Part shown: positions 1-17,058 of the stretch, in pieces | How positions within the stretch are numbered: position 1 is the first letter of the stretch | Layout: every line of letters starts with the position of its first letter | From: Lytechinus pictus | Taxonomy: Eukaryota > Echinodermata > Echinoidea > Temnopleuroida > Toxopneustidae | Direction: 5' to 3' | Length of the DNA stretch: 64,000 nt | Assembly: GCF_037042905.1 (NCBI RefSeq) | Contig: NC_087254.1 | Location: 22,246,603 to 22,310,602, forward strand | Translations under genes and position numbers: made by a program | Notes under the pieces: model-generated | The model's database searches: none | What the model was told of the DNA's origin: nothing | The model's input: the letters and a program-made list of their open reading frames with translations, nothing else

Positions 1-825
1 AATTTGATTTGATCAAGGAGGTTATTATTTTGTTTGAACAATGCAAATAATTTATAATCTGTAAACAATTCTGATAAAGTTTGATTATATACTGAGAGTA
101 TCATTATCAGAAGAAAAACACATTCAAGCTATGTCAAGGTTTGTCCAATATTGGTCCTCCGTCATTAATCCCAATATTTAGAATTAAAAATTTTGTTTCA
201 ATAAAATTCTTTTTTGTAAATAATTTTATTCATTATTCACTGACACAGAACGAAAATAATTACCCTGGTTTGTTTTTCTTTCAATACTATAGGGGGGGGG
301 GGTGCTATTTAGTACGGAAGTCTTGTTCGACATTCACTGCATTTGAGATTATAGATTTCATTTTGTCACTTTACCTGCATGTCCTTGACATTCATGTAAA
401 GTCGTTGGGTCCAAATTGTATCAGTATAAATTAAGCATTATGTTTAAGTTATTAGGCCCTTATTTGTATGATTTCTTAATTTAATTTAAATTTACGGATT
501 GAAGCGAGTTAAAATTATTGAATACACTATGAAGAATTTTGGCTTAATTCGCAAGTGTTGGGAGAGTTATTGCCTTTTTCACCGTATAGAAAGTCAAGCC
601 TAAAATACAAACGAGTATATATATGTTTTTCTTTTTACAGCGCATGTTCGTTTTCTTATTTTCTTTCTTTCTTCCTTTATTTCTTCCTTATTTGTTTGTT
701 TGTTTCTATCTTTTAATCTATCCCTTTTCCCATTTTGATATATTCATATTTCCGGTATATAATTTGCATGCACCATCATGCACTTATTGTTAAAATAAAT
801 TTAGTTTTCTTTCGGGAGGCGGAGG
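1..825. other. Gene-free upstream stretch
   Basis: AT-rich DNA without a convincing coding region. The open frame at 141-434 starts on TTG and matches no family I know. A short poly-G run lies near 292-301 and T-rich stretches near 650-730. I see no repeat that recurs elsewhere in the window. Confidence 0.5.
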
Positions 826-833
826 TATATAAA
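826..833 (+). promoter_or_regulatory. TATA-like box (TATATAAA)
   Basis: TATATAAA follows a short GC-rich run (GGGAGGCGGAGG), and an initiator-like TCATCC lies about 15 bases downstream. No coding exon follows within 1.2 kb that it clearly serves. It could be an alternative distal promoter of the actin gene or a chance match. Confidence 0.25.
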
Positions 834-1503
834 GCTTGTCATCCAGCTTACAATGATTAGCCCTGCTTCAGCAGCTAACTCGTTTTATAATGTTAGTGTT
901 AATGTTTAAATGGGCCGTACTTTGCTTTATATGTGTTTTTTGTACTAATTTCTGTCAAATTATTGTAATTTTGTTTTGTATATTGAGAAATTTCAAACTT
1001 AGTCCTATTGTAAAAGGAGAAGAAAAGGAAATTAAAAACAAGTGCCCTGCATTTCATCTCATTCTGACTCCTGGCACAGTGATAGTTAGACAGTTTTTTT
1101 TAATAATTTGCACTTGTCAAAATGATTTATATATTTTTTTCATTATGAAAATTATTGCCCTTAAATGAATGTGTGAAAATATACTGGAATAATAAATTAG
1201 AAAAAAATTATCATTATTGAGTTTCTCAATTTTTAAAAATATTTCATTTAGGCCCTATTTCATTTTTTAAGACGAGATAATAGGTCTATAACTTAGTCAT
1301 ATGTACTAGAATTTTGAAAAGAGTGTTTGGAAGTTTGAGTGAAAAATCACATTTAGAATTTTGATGCTTTTTTTTTCTTGAAATGGTTTGATGTGTTTAC
1401 AGAACCCCTCCCCTTGCCTCGGCTCATCATGCGTCAAAATAACCTCGTTTATTCTGTAATAGTGGGCGGGTCATTTGGTGACCGGTCTGTGAGGATTGAT
1501 GGC
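834..1503. other. Gene-free stretch before actin promoter
   Basis: AT-rich sequence. The small open frame at 890-1168 encodes a hydrophobic peptide of biased composition and has no recognisable family. Nothing else is supported. Confidence 0.4.
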
Positions 1504-1740
1504 ATGCAAATAATTTTCAACCAATAAGAGAGCGACTCGAAAAGTGTCTTCTGAGCTGAGCGAGCGCGCGAAAGAAAACATGAATATTCATAAAACTTTG
1601 GACCAATAAAAAGGACTTGTTTCTCGGCAGCTTTATGATCTTATGACAATACATGCCCTTATTTGGTCATGTTTTGTTTGTGCATAGCGGTTTGATAGCG
1701 CATAATTATGTGCCGGAGCACCACCCACAGTCCACTCAAT
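1504..1740 (+). promoter_or_regulatory. Probable actin proximal promoter
   Basis: The segment contains an octamer ATGCAAAT at 1504-1511, CCAAT boxes at 1521-1525 and 1603-1607, a CArG box at 1657-1666 and a weak TATA-like CATAATTATG at 1701-1710. An initiator-like TCCACTC follows at 1731-1737. If transcription starts near 1733 the CArG box sits about 70 bases upstream, which fits the spacing known for actin promoters. The start site is inferred from element order only. Confidence 0.45.
1657..1666 (+). promoter_or_regulatory. CArG box (SRF site)
   Basis: CCTTATTTGG matches the consensus CC(A/T)6GG bound by serum response factor. SRF drives actin and muscle genes in animals. The box lies 467 bases upstream of the actin ATG and shortly upstream of the inferred leader exon. 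Binding itself is inferred. Confidence 0.55.
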
Positions 1741-1783
1741 ATTTTCATAGGGATGTATTCTGAATTAATATGACAGAGAAAAG

Positions 1784-8051
<6,268 letters not shown>

Positions 8052-9480
8052 CTTAGTATGGACGGTTTTGCAATTGTTATGTTCTTGATGCCAATACTAC
8101 TGTATACTCATTTTACTTGCTATTGGATGAATTTGCGATTTTGCACTTGACTTTTGTCAGCGTTAGGGTCAAGTTTAATTGATCTGACTTTATAGTAGAT
8201 GTTCGATTTTACTATCAATCAATTACATTCCTGAAAACAGATACCGGTACTGCTAAATTTGATATTTTAAAAACATGCATAAATCATTGTATTGGCAGTT
8301 GGAGCTAATAGGGGATTGTAATGCTGAATGATGATGATGATGATGATGACAGCGACAAAGATGATGATGACAGTGATAGTGGCAATGGCTACCATGATGG
8401 AGATGGTGTTGTGAAAACTATTTCCACCATAGCATTGGCTATAGTTCAATCGACCATGTTGACCATTTAAAATGTTTCTGTTATCCCTGAAAAAGTTCAG
8501 GAAATCATTTCATCTTTATTACTTGTACCCCTGTAAATGATTAATGTTAAATCAATTGTTTTCTTTTGTTCAAGTTTCTTAACACTGTAATGTTGAGGCT
8601 TGTGATATTTTATACCTTGAAGAGAGCCTTCATAAATGGCCAGAAAATTAAATAGGAAATATAAGATGAAGGAGAAGGGGGAGGAGGAGAAGAAGAAGAA
8701 GTTGAAGAAGAAGAAAACTGAAGGTTTAGTGTATGTGGCATTATGTCTTAGCTTTTTATGAGGGACTTCATCAGTTGTCAAGATGATGATGATGATGATG
8801 ACGATGATTGATGATAATGATGATGATGAAGAATATAGAAGAAAATGATGAAGAAGAAGAAAAACAACAACATGGTTTTCATATTGGAAGAAGAAGAAAA
8901 TTGAGGTTTTAGTATGTATGTGATATTATTTCTTACCTTTTTGAGGAACTTCATCAATTGTCAAGATGACGATGATGAAGAAGAAGACAAATAAATGTGG
9001 TTTTAAATATTCTAAATTGAGGTTGAGGTTGAGGAAGATACTCAAGAAGGAGATGGAGATAATGATGAAGAAGGTTCAGTGTAGAAATCTGCATTCACTA
9101 TAGCTTAGGGGATATATTCATAAAGTATATAGTATAATTCATTACTGTTATGACTACTATACAATGTACTTTCATTCATCTCTACAACCATGCATACTTT
9201 GGTAAAAATGACATGGGTTTTAAATAAAGTGCAGCATATTTTGTACTTCTTAAATTTCTCATAAAAATTTCAAAATTTTTAGATAAGTTTTTGTCGCTAT
9301 GTTTAAAATTGAAGGTGCTACTTCTCTTAAAAGAGCAAACGAATAGCAATGTTAGTGGATTCATAATCTTAAGTATATAATTCTGAACTGTAACGTAAAA
9401 TTTTGTGAAATCTAGATGGATTTTGACTGAGTAATAGAGGTTTACACTCAAATGTTGTGATCTCGTGGGGTTTAAAGACG
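8052..9480 (+). other. Actin 3' UTR and flank, GAT/GAA-rich
   Basis: No coding region. Trinucleotide tracts (GAT)n lie near 8328-8350 and 8782-8832, and (GAA)n near 8685-8715 and 8975-8990. A block beginning GAAGAAGAAAA and running through ACTTCATCARTTGTCAAGATG occurs twice, at about 8705-8790 and 8889-8973, a local duplication with a period near 184 bp. AATAAA hexamers near 8989 and 9223 are candidate polyadenylation signals; I cannot choose between them. Confidence 0.5.
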
Positions 9481-9670
9481 CAAAATTATTAGGTGGTCTG
9501 TCAACGACAGATCACCTATTGATTTCGCCAGAATTTTCTTTCTTTATTTATTTATTTTTATTTCTTCCGTACACTTTTTTGTACACGCGTTCATTCGAAA
9601 TCGACATGGTCAATTTCCTTCAAATTTCTGTCAGTCATCAAGCCCTATGATTTCTAGTAAAATTAACTTT

Positions 9671-10668
9671 TTCAAGGTCATCACGTCATCGTGACGTCAT
9701 CCAGGCGCCATTTTGTAAAATCACATTGTCGATCATATCTCCATTATCAATTATAAAAAATGAATCAAATTAACATCACATCAACTTCAGGTCAAAAGTC
9801 AACAGGTCATGTCATCAAAGGTCACCTGGAGGTCACGACGCGCGCGTACGCGCTCGTCAAAAATTTAAAATGCTCAAAATCACTTTTTGACTAAAATAAA
9901 GTACGTTTCAGGTCATTTTAAGCATTTCAAAAATTTGCGCGCGCACAGGTATGCGCGCGCGTTTCCGCAGATAAAGCCTTCAACGCAACGCAGAAACGCC
10001 GTTTTTTTTATATCATTGCATTGATAATATAATTCTGAGCAATTTGATACATTGATCAACCTTCTACGACCATTAATAACGAAATTAACACCCGTTAAAG
10101 TTTGCAGCACGTGTGCGCGCGAGCTCTTACTATAGGCCATATATGGGCAAAAACATGCCTATTAAAAATTCACTGTAGCTCTTTAAATAGTCCGTTGACC
10201 CCTAATTTTTTTCATATATCGATAGAGTATGAGTTGTAGATTTGATTTCATGTCACCATTGTCCCTCAATTTGATCATGACGTCATCAAAATTGCGCCTA
10301 AACTTAAAATTTCATTTTTTCAAAAATGACGTCATCAAATTTATGCAAATTTGATCATAACTCCGTGAATATTGATCATTTTTCGCCCAGATTTCGATAT
10401 GGTGTAGTTTAGAATGTACTCTTTCTCAACAGTTGGCATGAATTTTCATTTTGAAAAACGCATCATGGTGTAAAATTGCGATGAAAAGAGGCATGTCATT
10501 TTTCCTCATTTTACGTGTAATCTCTATGGGACATGACTTTTTCTCAAAACTAGATTCTACATTCCTCTATTTCGTGAGCTATATCTCCATTTTTTCTTGT
10601 TAGTTATCCCTGAGCTTTTGGTATGTTGTAGCTGAGATTCTAAGCTTTCGGAAGTGTGCCCTCCTTTT
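9671..10668. repeat. 998-bp tandem unit 1
   Basis: Starts at GTCATCACGTCATCG and ends just before the second GTCATTAGGTCATCG. Contains CRE palindromes TGACGTCA at 9692, 10278 and 10327. Alternating CG tracts lie near 9838-9860, 9937-9965 and 10108-10124. Open frames across it are fragments without family resemblance. Confidence 0.8.
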
Positions 10669-11667
10669 TTCAAAGTCATTAGGTCATCGTGACGTCATCC
10701 AGGCGCCATTTTGTAAAAATCAGGTCATTATCATATCTCGATAACGAGTCATCAAAAATCAACTATATATGGTATACATCAACTTCAGGTCAAAGGTCAA
10801 CTAAAAATTTCATCAAATTCCGCGCGCGCACCTCGACGCGCACGTACGCGCGCATCAAAATTTTAAAATGCTCAAATTCGTTCCAAATAAATTTTCCATA
10901 CGTTTCAGGCCATTTTAAGCATTTTGCAAAAAAACGCGCGCACGCACATGCGCGCGCGTTTTCGCGCGTAATTGCATCTTCCAACATAGAATCGCCAATT
11001 TTTTTATATCAATGCACCGATAATATAATTCTGAACAATTTGATACATTGATCAACCTCCTACGACAAGTAATAACGAAATTATCACCTGTTAAACTTTG
11101 CAGCACGTGTGCGCGCGAGCTCTCACTACAGGCCATATATGGCCAAAAAAAGGGGCAATTGAAAATTCACTATACCTCTTTAAATAGTCCGTTGACCCCA
11201 ATTTTTTTTTCATATAGCGATAGAGTATGACTTGTAGATTTGATTTCATGTCACCATTGTCCCTCAATTTGATCATGACGTCATCAAAATTGCGCCTAAA
11301 CTGAAAATTTCATTTTTTCAAAAATGACGTCATCAAATTTATGCAAATTTGATCATAACTCCGTGAATATTGATCATTTTTCGCCCAGATTTCGATATGT
11401 TGTAGTTTAGAATGTACTCTTTCTCGACAGTTAGCATAAATTTTCATTTTGAAAAACGCATCATGGTGTAAAATTGCGATGAAAAGAGGCATGTCATTTT
11501 TCCTCATTTTACGTGTAATCTCAATGGGACATGACTTTTTCTCAAAACTAGATTCTACATTCCTCTATTTCGTGAGCTATATCTCCATTTTTTCTTGTTA
11601 GTTATCCCTGAGCTTTTGGTATGATGTAGCTGAGATTCTAAGCTTTCGAAAGTGCCACCATTTTTTT
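10669..11667. repeat. 998-bp tandem unit 2
   Basis: Aligns with unit 1 at a constant offset of 998 bp (GTGACGTCATCCAGGCGCCA at 9691 and 10689; CTGAGATTCTAAGC at 10632 and 11630). CRE palindromes lie at 10690, 11276 and 11325. The second halves of the units are nearly identical; the CG-rich first halves have diverged more. Confidence 0.8.
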
Positions 11668-11770
11668 CGATCAGATGCCAGGATCATGCCCGTTTTTCGC
11701 TTGCAAAATTGGATATGTAATTCTCAAATTTGCTTCCGTGTAATCTATTTGGGAACGTGTAATCTCTATG

Positions 11771-11846
11771 GGGAATATCGTGGCTCAATGGATAACGCAC
11801 TTGACTTGAGTTCTCGAGGGCGCAGGTTCGAGTCCTGGGGGTGAAC
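11771..11846 (+). repeat. tRNA-like segment (SINE head or tRNA relic)
   Basis: Has a pol III A-box-like TGGCTCAATGG at 11781 and a B box GGTTCGAGTCC at 11825, with a T stem CAGG/CCTG. An anticodon-like stem CTTGA/TCGAG encloses a 9-base loop, and the acceptor arms do not pair. It is therefore not a functional tRNA. It lies inside the right part of the 9484-12147 element. Confidence 0.55.
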
Positions 11847-12147
11847 AAGATGATTTTTTTTTCATTTTTTTTTTCTTTTTACCACCTCGTACATGATCCT
11901 TTATGATAATTTAAAGGTATGAAAGTTAAAATTTAGCAAGATTAAACAGATTATAATTACTTTTTTCATATCACATGTATTTTCATATATCAAAGAGACC
12001 CTTTTCACAGTTCTTTATCATCTCCCGTCTTTTACAAGTATTCCATCCATAATGAACATTCCGTTGTCGTCATGAAGATCATATTGATCTGCATAAACAT
12101 GGTATTAGTGATCATGATGGCGAGAATAAGGACAGACCACCTAATTC

Positions 12148-13465
12148 GTCCGCATGACGAATTAAAATCTAGTTTTTATTATTTTCTCAAGACCTTGCAA
12201 ATGGGTGAACCTCAAAGCTCAAAAAAAAAATCAAGCACATATGAACCAATGTTAATTTTTGCATATTTGTAAAAATCAGGTGCTAAAGTAACTCTGTGCA
12301 AAATTTGGTGAAAATGACATGGATTTCATTTTAACTGGCTGAGAAACACAGGTGTGTGACTGTTGCAGTGGTATCTGTTGAAAAATGATAACTTGACAAT
12401 TCTGACAACTTTTTTAAAATGGTTCCGAGATTTAAAACTAGGAAAAAATTAAGTCAAGTAATTTTGCAGATATTTGAAATGATATACATTTATTTTGTTT
12501 GGCTATGCCTGAATGGTAAACAATTCAGAGATATAGATCTTGAATGAGCCCAGATACTATACCAGGGGCCGTGGAACTTAGCCTCCACGTCTTTTTTTTT
12601 AAATAGACGTGTACAAATTACCATCTGATCGTGAATTTTTGCATAGTGAAGCTTATACCAAAAGTTTCAGTCTATTTTGTCAATTGCATCTCTGGAATAT
12701 GACTTGCTTCTCTACATAATGTTTAGGAGGAGAAAGAAAGAAAAAAAACAAAAATTAAAATGTTTATAAGCTCCAAGCAGACAGATTTTTACTGTCTATA
12801 GGTCCTCTTTTTTCAAAACCGTTACAGTTTGCTATGGTTTATTTGTCTATATCATCAGGAATGTACTTCTAGATACTCATAGACATGTATTCTGACTTGG
12901 TGAGTGAATTAATATCTTTGGTTAAAAAAATTGTTGTGCATTTCATCATGCTTGTATAGTAGTTTATGACAGTAGTAATCCGATATTGTTGATTTGATTG
13001 TTTTCATATTTTTTGTTTATCCCTTCATTTTTGTTTTACCTTATATTTGAAATATATTTGGGATCTTTTCATTTTTGTCAGTGCATCATCAGTTATTCTT
13101 TTTATAGACAACAGCACCAAAATAGTGAAAGTATGTAATACAATTAATTCTTTGGGAAATAAAATTGAATTTTAGAAATTGCCAGATACTCAGATTCACA
13201 TTCTTTTTTATTAAGTCAGTTTTGAAGAAGAATCAAAATCCCTCAAAGCTCGCATTCACCGGCATATTCAACAATATATTTATATTCATGAAAATCAAAT
13301 AAAGGCAAGTTATACCCCCGCCCCCTACAAAAGGAAAAAAAAAGAGAAATAATACAAGCAGATAAATTTTAAGAAAATCACCAGATATTTATTTATCGCC
13401 TTTCCAATGTACGAAAAGATATAACTTTAAAGATAAATAACAGAACTAGAACGGTGCCTTAATAG
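12148..13465. other. Gene-free stretch with one hAT-like end
   Basis: No gene. CAGGGGCCGTGGAAC at about 12564 resembles the left end of the element at 18306-18468 and is followed by related sequence (ACGTGTACAAATTACCATCTGATCG), so a truncated relative probably sits at about 12564-12690. The rest is AT-rich and unremarkable. Confidence 0.4.
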
Positions 13466-13633
13466 TCCAATTATTGCTTCAGTCATTTAAAATGATGTTC
13501 AAATACATTATAGATGAAAGTAAAGTTCACTCATGAATAAATAAATGAAACTTCCGAAGAAAATGAAAAGGGAATATACAAGGTTGTATCAAGCTGGTTA
13601 GAAGTAAGATGAGGATAGAAAAATAGGCTCGGT
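13466..13633. repeat. Block duplicated at about 16088-16222
   Basis: The run from ATTATTGCTTCA through TTCAAATACATTA and CTCCGAAGAAAA-like sequence to GATGAGGATAGAAAAATA occurs again at about 16088-16222. The two copies differ by small indels. This copy leads straight into the first minisatellite. Confidence 0.65.
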
Positions 13634-13868
13634 GTAAAAATGGCAGAGGTAAAAATGGCAGAGGTAAAAATGGCAAAGGTAAAAATGGCAAAGGTAAAAA
13701 TGGCAAAGGTAAAAATGGCAAAGGTAAAAATGGCAGAGGTAAAAATGGCAAAGGTAAAAATGGCAGAGGTAAAAATGGCAAAGGTAAAAATGGCAAAGGT
13801 AAAAATGGCAGAGGTAAAAATGGCACAGGTAATAATGGCAAAGGTAAAAATGATAGAGGTATAAATGG
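13634..13868. repeat. 15-bp minisatellite, about 15-16 copies
   Basis: Unit AAAAATGGCAAAGGT or AAAAATGGCAGAGGT. Because the unit is a multiple of three, several frames stay open on both strands and give artificial pentapeptide repeats (MAKVK, CHFYL and others). These are not taken as genes. The same unit in the opposite orientation forms the array at 15384-15590. Confidence 0.9.
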
Positions 13869-14227
13869 TCAGTTTTAAACCCCCATGCCAAAAAACCCAA
13901 AGCCCCTCCATGTACAGTAGATTAAATATGAAAGGTTCTGAGAAGAAATTTGGAATTATAATGTTTGACTAATGGAAAGGGTAACATTTCCAAGTGATGC
14001 TGTAGATCTTCTGCACCAAATTGATAACACTTGAGCTTGCATTTCTTATTTTTTCCTGGACTTGCATGCACGGTCTTCTCATGTCAAATCGCTCTTCTAA
14101 TATTCAAATTTGAAGCACACTTTGGATCCCAAGTATTATACTTCATTCATTACAGGGGAAATTCACACTGACATAAAGATTATTGTAGAAATAGCAGAAA
14201 ATAATTAAAATGATACTGGTGGGGGTT

Positions 14228-14340
14228 TTAGGGAATAATAATATAATAATAATAATACAGGCATATTTACCCAGGGAAGCCGCTTCAGTTCCGAAAACTG
14301 TTCTCCCAGCGGGCCCTGCTATTATCCATCAAGGATTTAA
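14228..14340 (-). mobile_element. SINE 3'-end fragment, family 1
   Basis: Reads AATAATAATACAGGCATATT, CCCAGGGAAGCCGCTTCAGT, then a core ending CAGCGGGCCCTGCTATTAT. This is the reverse complement of the SINE tail at 28950-29030 and also matches 52030-52110. The tRNA-derived head is missing. Confidence 0.75.
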
Positions 14341-15383
14341 AAAGCTGTTAGAATTTTACATTTTAACGGTGACTTTATTTGCGAGCAGTTTTTCCCGCAT
14401 ATGGTGTAATAAAAAATATCAATGAAATGTCAATTTCTAAAAAAAAAAATGAAAATGGCTTTTATTGTAACATACAAATCATTTCACATCCGCACCTGAA
14501 ATATTTTTTTTTTTTAGCAATCATGAACTGATTAAAATATTGAAAAGTATACATTTTGGTGCATTAAATACGGGGCAGCTGCTAGTATATGACGTCACAG
14601 ATCATAAAAACTCAGACTTCTAATAACTATCTTAATCTTTGATGGGCTTGCCGCAAACTTTCACCAATATATTTTTCTGCTAATTTTACAGTAAACCATT
14701 TGTCAGGGTGAATTTCCCCTTCAAAACAGGTCGATAGAATGGTACCTAAGAAACACCTAAAAATTCAAATCCCTGATTCGCTACACATTTCAAAATTAAT
14801 GCAGTAACCGTTACCATAGAAACTAGGTTAGGAACCTGACATCTACTTGGACTAGGTGCAATGAGGTATTGCTCTGAAAAACTGAACACTAGTTGCTATT
14901 ATTATATCATTTACATTAAACTATATATACGTATCATATCAATATCTATTCGGATCCATTATGATGTTGAAATATGAAAAATTGCTTTTATTGCAGAACG
15001 TTTTGTTATTTTTCTGTTATCCAAGTTATGCCAGTGGTTCAAAGAAATCCCGAACTTGTCTATTTCAGTGTGTTAATGGTAGAGCACATTGGTCTTTACA
15101 TTAAAATTTGTTGGTTATGTATGGGATGAAGTGCTGTTCTACTATACAAACTGGCCAAGATAAATACTTTCATCAATCACTAATTGAAATTATTTTGGCA
15201 TGAAATAGTTTGATCATATCAACGATGAAGTATAGACCTAAAATGATGACAGAAAAATTCATATAATATCTAATCAGTTCATAATACTCCTTTCGTCGAG
15301 AGGAGTCCATTCAAGTTCAATAACTATGACTGATACTAACCGAAAAGGTTCTGTTTTTTTCCTTGTTGATGTAGCATATCATG
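14341..15383. other. Gene-free stretch between minisatellites
   Basis: AT-rich sequence without a supported gene, RNA or recurrent repeat. Confidence 0.4.
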
Positions 15384-15590
15384 ATATTTACCTCTGCCAT
15401 TTTTACCTCTGCCATATTTACCTCTGCCATTATTACCTCTGCCATTTTTACCTCTGCAATTTTTACCTCTGCCATTTTTACCTCTGCCATTTTTACCTCT
15501 ACCATTTTTACCTCTGCCATTTTTACCTCTGCCATTATTACCTCTGCCATTTTTACCTATGCCATTTTTACCTCTGCCATTTTTACCCGG
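15384..15590. repeat. 15-bp minisatellite, opposite orientation, about 14 copies
   Basis: Unit TTTTTACCTCTGCCA, the reverse complement of the unit at 13634-13868. Frames stay open through it on both strands for the same arithmetical reason. It is followed by poly-A and the first of two duplicated blocks. Confidence 0.9.
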
Positions 15591-15605
15591 CAAAAAAAAA
15601 AATTA

Positions 15606-16075
15606 AAAAGGGTTTTAATAGGGGTGCCTTGTGAAATGACTTATAGACTATTGGGCCTACATATACCACGGGCGTAAATTCCGGGGGGGGGATACATCCC
15701 CCCACTTTTCGGAGAGGGGGTGGCATGTACAAACCCCCCCCCCCCTCTTTTCAAGACAGAAACGATGTTTTCTTATTAAATGATTAATACTACTGTTCAT
15801 GTGTGAATTTATCTATAAATACGGTTAAAGTACTTAGATTTGCCAAATTTTGCATTCTTAAAATGCAAAATATCTCGCGCGGTCGCTCCGCTCCCGCGCT
15901 CAATCTAATCTTACAACAGTAAATTTTGACCATGACAAATTCCTACGTTTAGCATATTGCAAATGTTATCCCCTGCATCATGAGAGTATGATTATAATGC
16001 GTCCATTTATAAATTGTAAGATATCAATGACTTTTAAATATGGTTATAACTTTGATCATAAACCAATCAAAATAT
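15606..16075. repeat. Duplicated block, copy 1
   Basis: Runs from AAAGGGTTTTAATAGGGGTG through CCACGGGCGTAAATTCC and a poly-G tract, TCTCGCGCGGTCGCT, to ATCATAAACCAATCAAAA. It is repeated at 16230-16690 with substitutions and different lengths of the homopolymer runs. Offset about 617 bp. Confidence 0.75.
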
Positions 16076-16087
16076 CAAAAGATAAAT

Positions 16088-16222
16088 TAGATTATTGCTT
16101 CATTCGTATATATATAAATTATATTCAAATACATTACAGATGAAAGTAAAGAAATGAAACCTCCGAAGAAAATAAAAAGGGAATATCAAACTGGTTAGAA
16201 GTGAGATGAGGATAGAAAAATA
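16088..16222. repeat. Second copy of the 13466-13633 block
   Basis: Shares TTCAAATACATTACAGATGA, ATGAAACCTCCGAAGAAAAT and GAAGTGAGATGAGGATAG with small changes. Here it is followed by duplicated block 2, whereas copy 1 runs into the minisatellite, so a larger unit has been rearranged. Confidence 0.6.
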
Positions 16223-16229
16223 TAGGATC

Positions 16230-16690
16230 ATGTTTAAGGGTTGCCTTAATTGTGAAATTACTTGTAGACCATGGGCCTACAAACCACGGGCGTAAATTCC
16301 GGGGGGGGGGGGATACATCCCCCACTTTTCGGAGAGGGGGGTGGCATGTACAGTTCCCCACCCTCTTTTCAAGACAGAAACGATGTTTTCTTATTAAATG
16401 ATTAATACTACTGTTAATGCGTGAATTTATCTATAAATGCAGTTAAAGTGCTTAGATTTGCCCAATTTTGCATTCTTAAAATGCAAAATTTCTCGCGCGG
16501 TCGCTTCGCTCCCGCGCTCAATCTAATCTTAGTAATTTTGACCATGACAAATTCCTACGTTTAGCATATTGCAAATGTTATCTCCTGCATCATGAGAGTA
16601 TGATTATAATGCGTCCATTTATGAATTGTATGATATCAATGACTTTTAATTATGGTTATAACTTTGATCATAAACCAATCAAAACATCCT
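16230..16690. repeat. Duplicated block, copy 2
   Basis: Second copy of 15606-16075, including GGGCGTAAATTCC with poly-G and CTCGCGCGGTCGCTTCGCTC. It ends at AAACCAATCAAAACATCC. Confidence 0.75.
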
Positions 16691-16767
16691 TTAAATACAC
16701 TGGCGTGAATGTGTGTGGGGCCGGGGGGGGGGGGGGGTCATACTATCCTAACATCTTTGTGGAAGCG

Positions 16768-17058
16768 GCATGGGCGGAAATTCCAGGGGGGACGTGCCCC
16801 CCTACTCAAAATAGTAGGGGGGACACAATATCAAATGTCCCCCCTACTATTTTTGGTCTTTTAAGATGGTAAGAAATACATAATTCAAAATCGAAATAAA
16901 ACTTGTATTTTGGGATGATAACCTTTTTTTTTTTTTTTTTGCTTGTCAAATTTATTTTCGTCGAAACAACCTTAAATTTGGGGTGATAACCTTTTTTTTG
17001 CCTGTCAAATTTTCCAGCCCCTCGTCCCCCCTACCTTTTGGGAGAGATTTCCGCCCCT
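16768..17058. mobile_element. Short inverted-repeat element, GGGCGGAAAT ends
   Basis: Left end ATGGGCGGAAATTCCAGG and right end AGAGATTTCCGCCCCTGG are complementary over the outer 11 bases (with a mismatch). The interior holds a small hairpin around GTCCCCCCTACTATTTT and two similar TTGGGATGATAACCTTTTTT blocks. Non-coding; a MITE by structure. Confidence 0.5.

Larger units (their letters stand above)
9484..12147. mobile_element. 2.66-kb non-coding repeat element with inverted ends
   Basis: TAGGTGGTCTGTC at 9490-9502 is the exact complement of GACAGACCACCTA at 12131-12143. The left end also folds on itself (AGGTGGTCTGTC with GACAGATCACCT). Inside lie two tandem units of about 998 bp and a tRNA-like segment. 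It has no transposase frame and I could read no target duplication, so the class is unknown and the boundaries are inferred. Confidence 0.5.

Noticed and set aside
13527-13911. Several long overlapping open frames on both strands with pentapeptide repeats
   Set aside because: They arise from a 15-bp minisatellite whose unit is a multiple of three; no splice sites, start context or family support a protein.
13634-15590. CRISPR-like repeat arrays
   Set aside because: The 15-bp units are contiguous with no spacers and the genome is eukaryotic.
15317-15677. Repeat-rich open frames on both strands
   Set aside because: Same cause as above: the inverse-orientation minisatellite keeps frames open.
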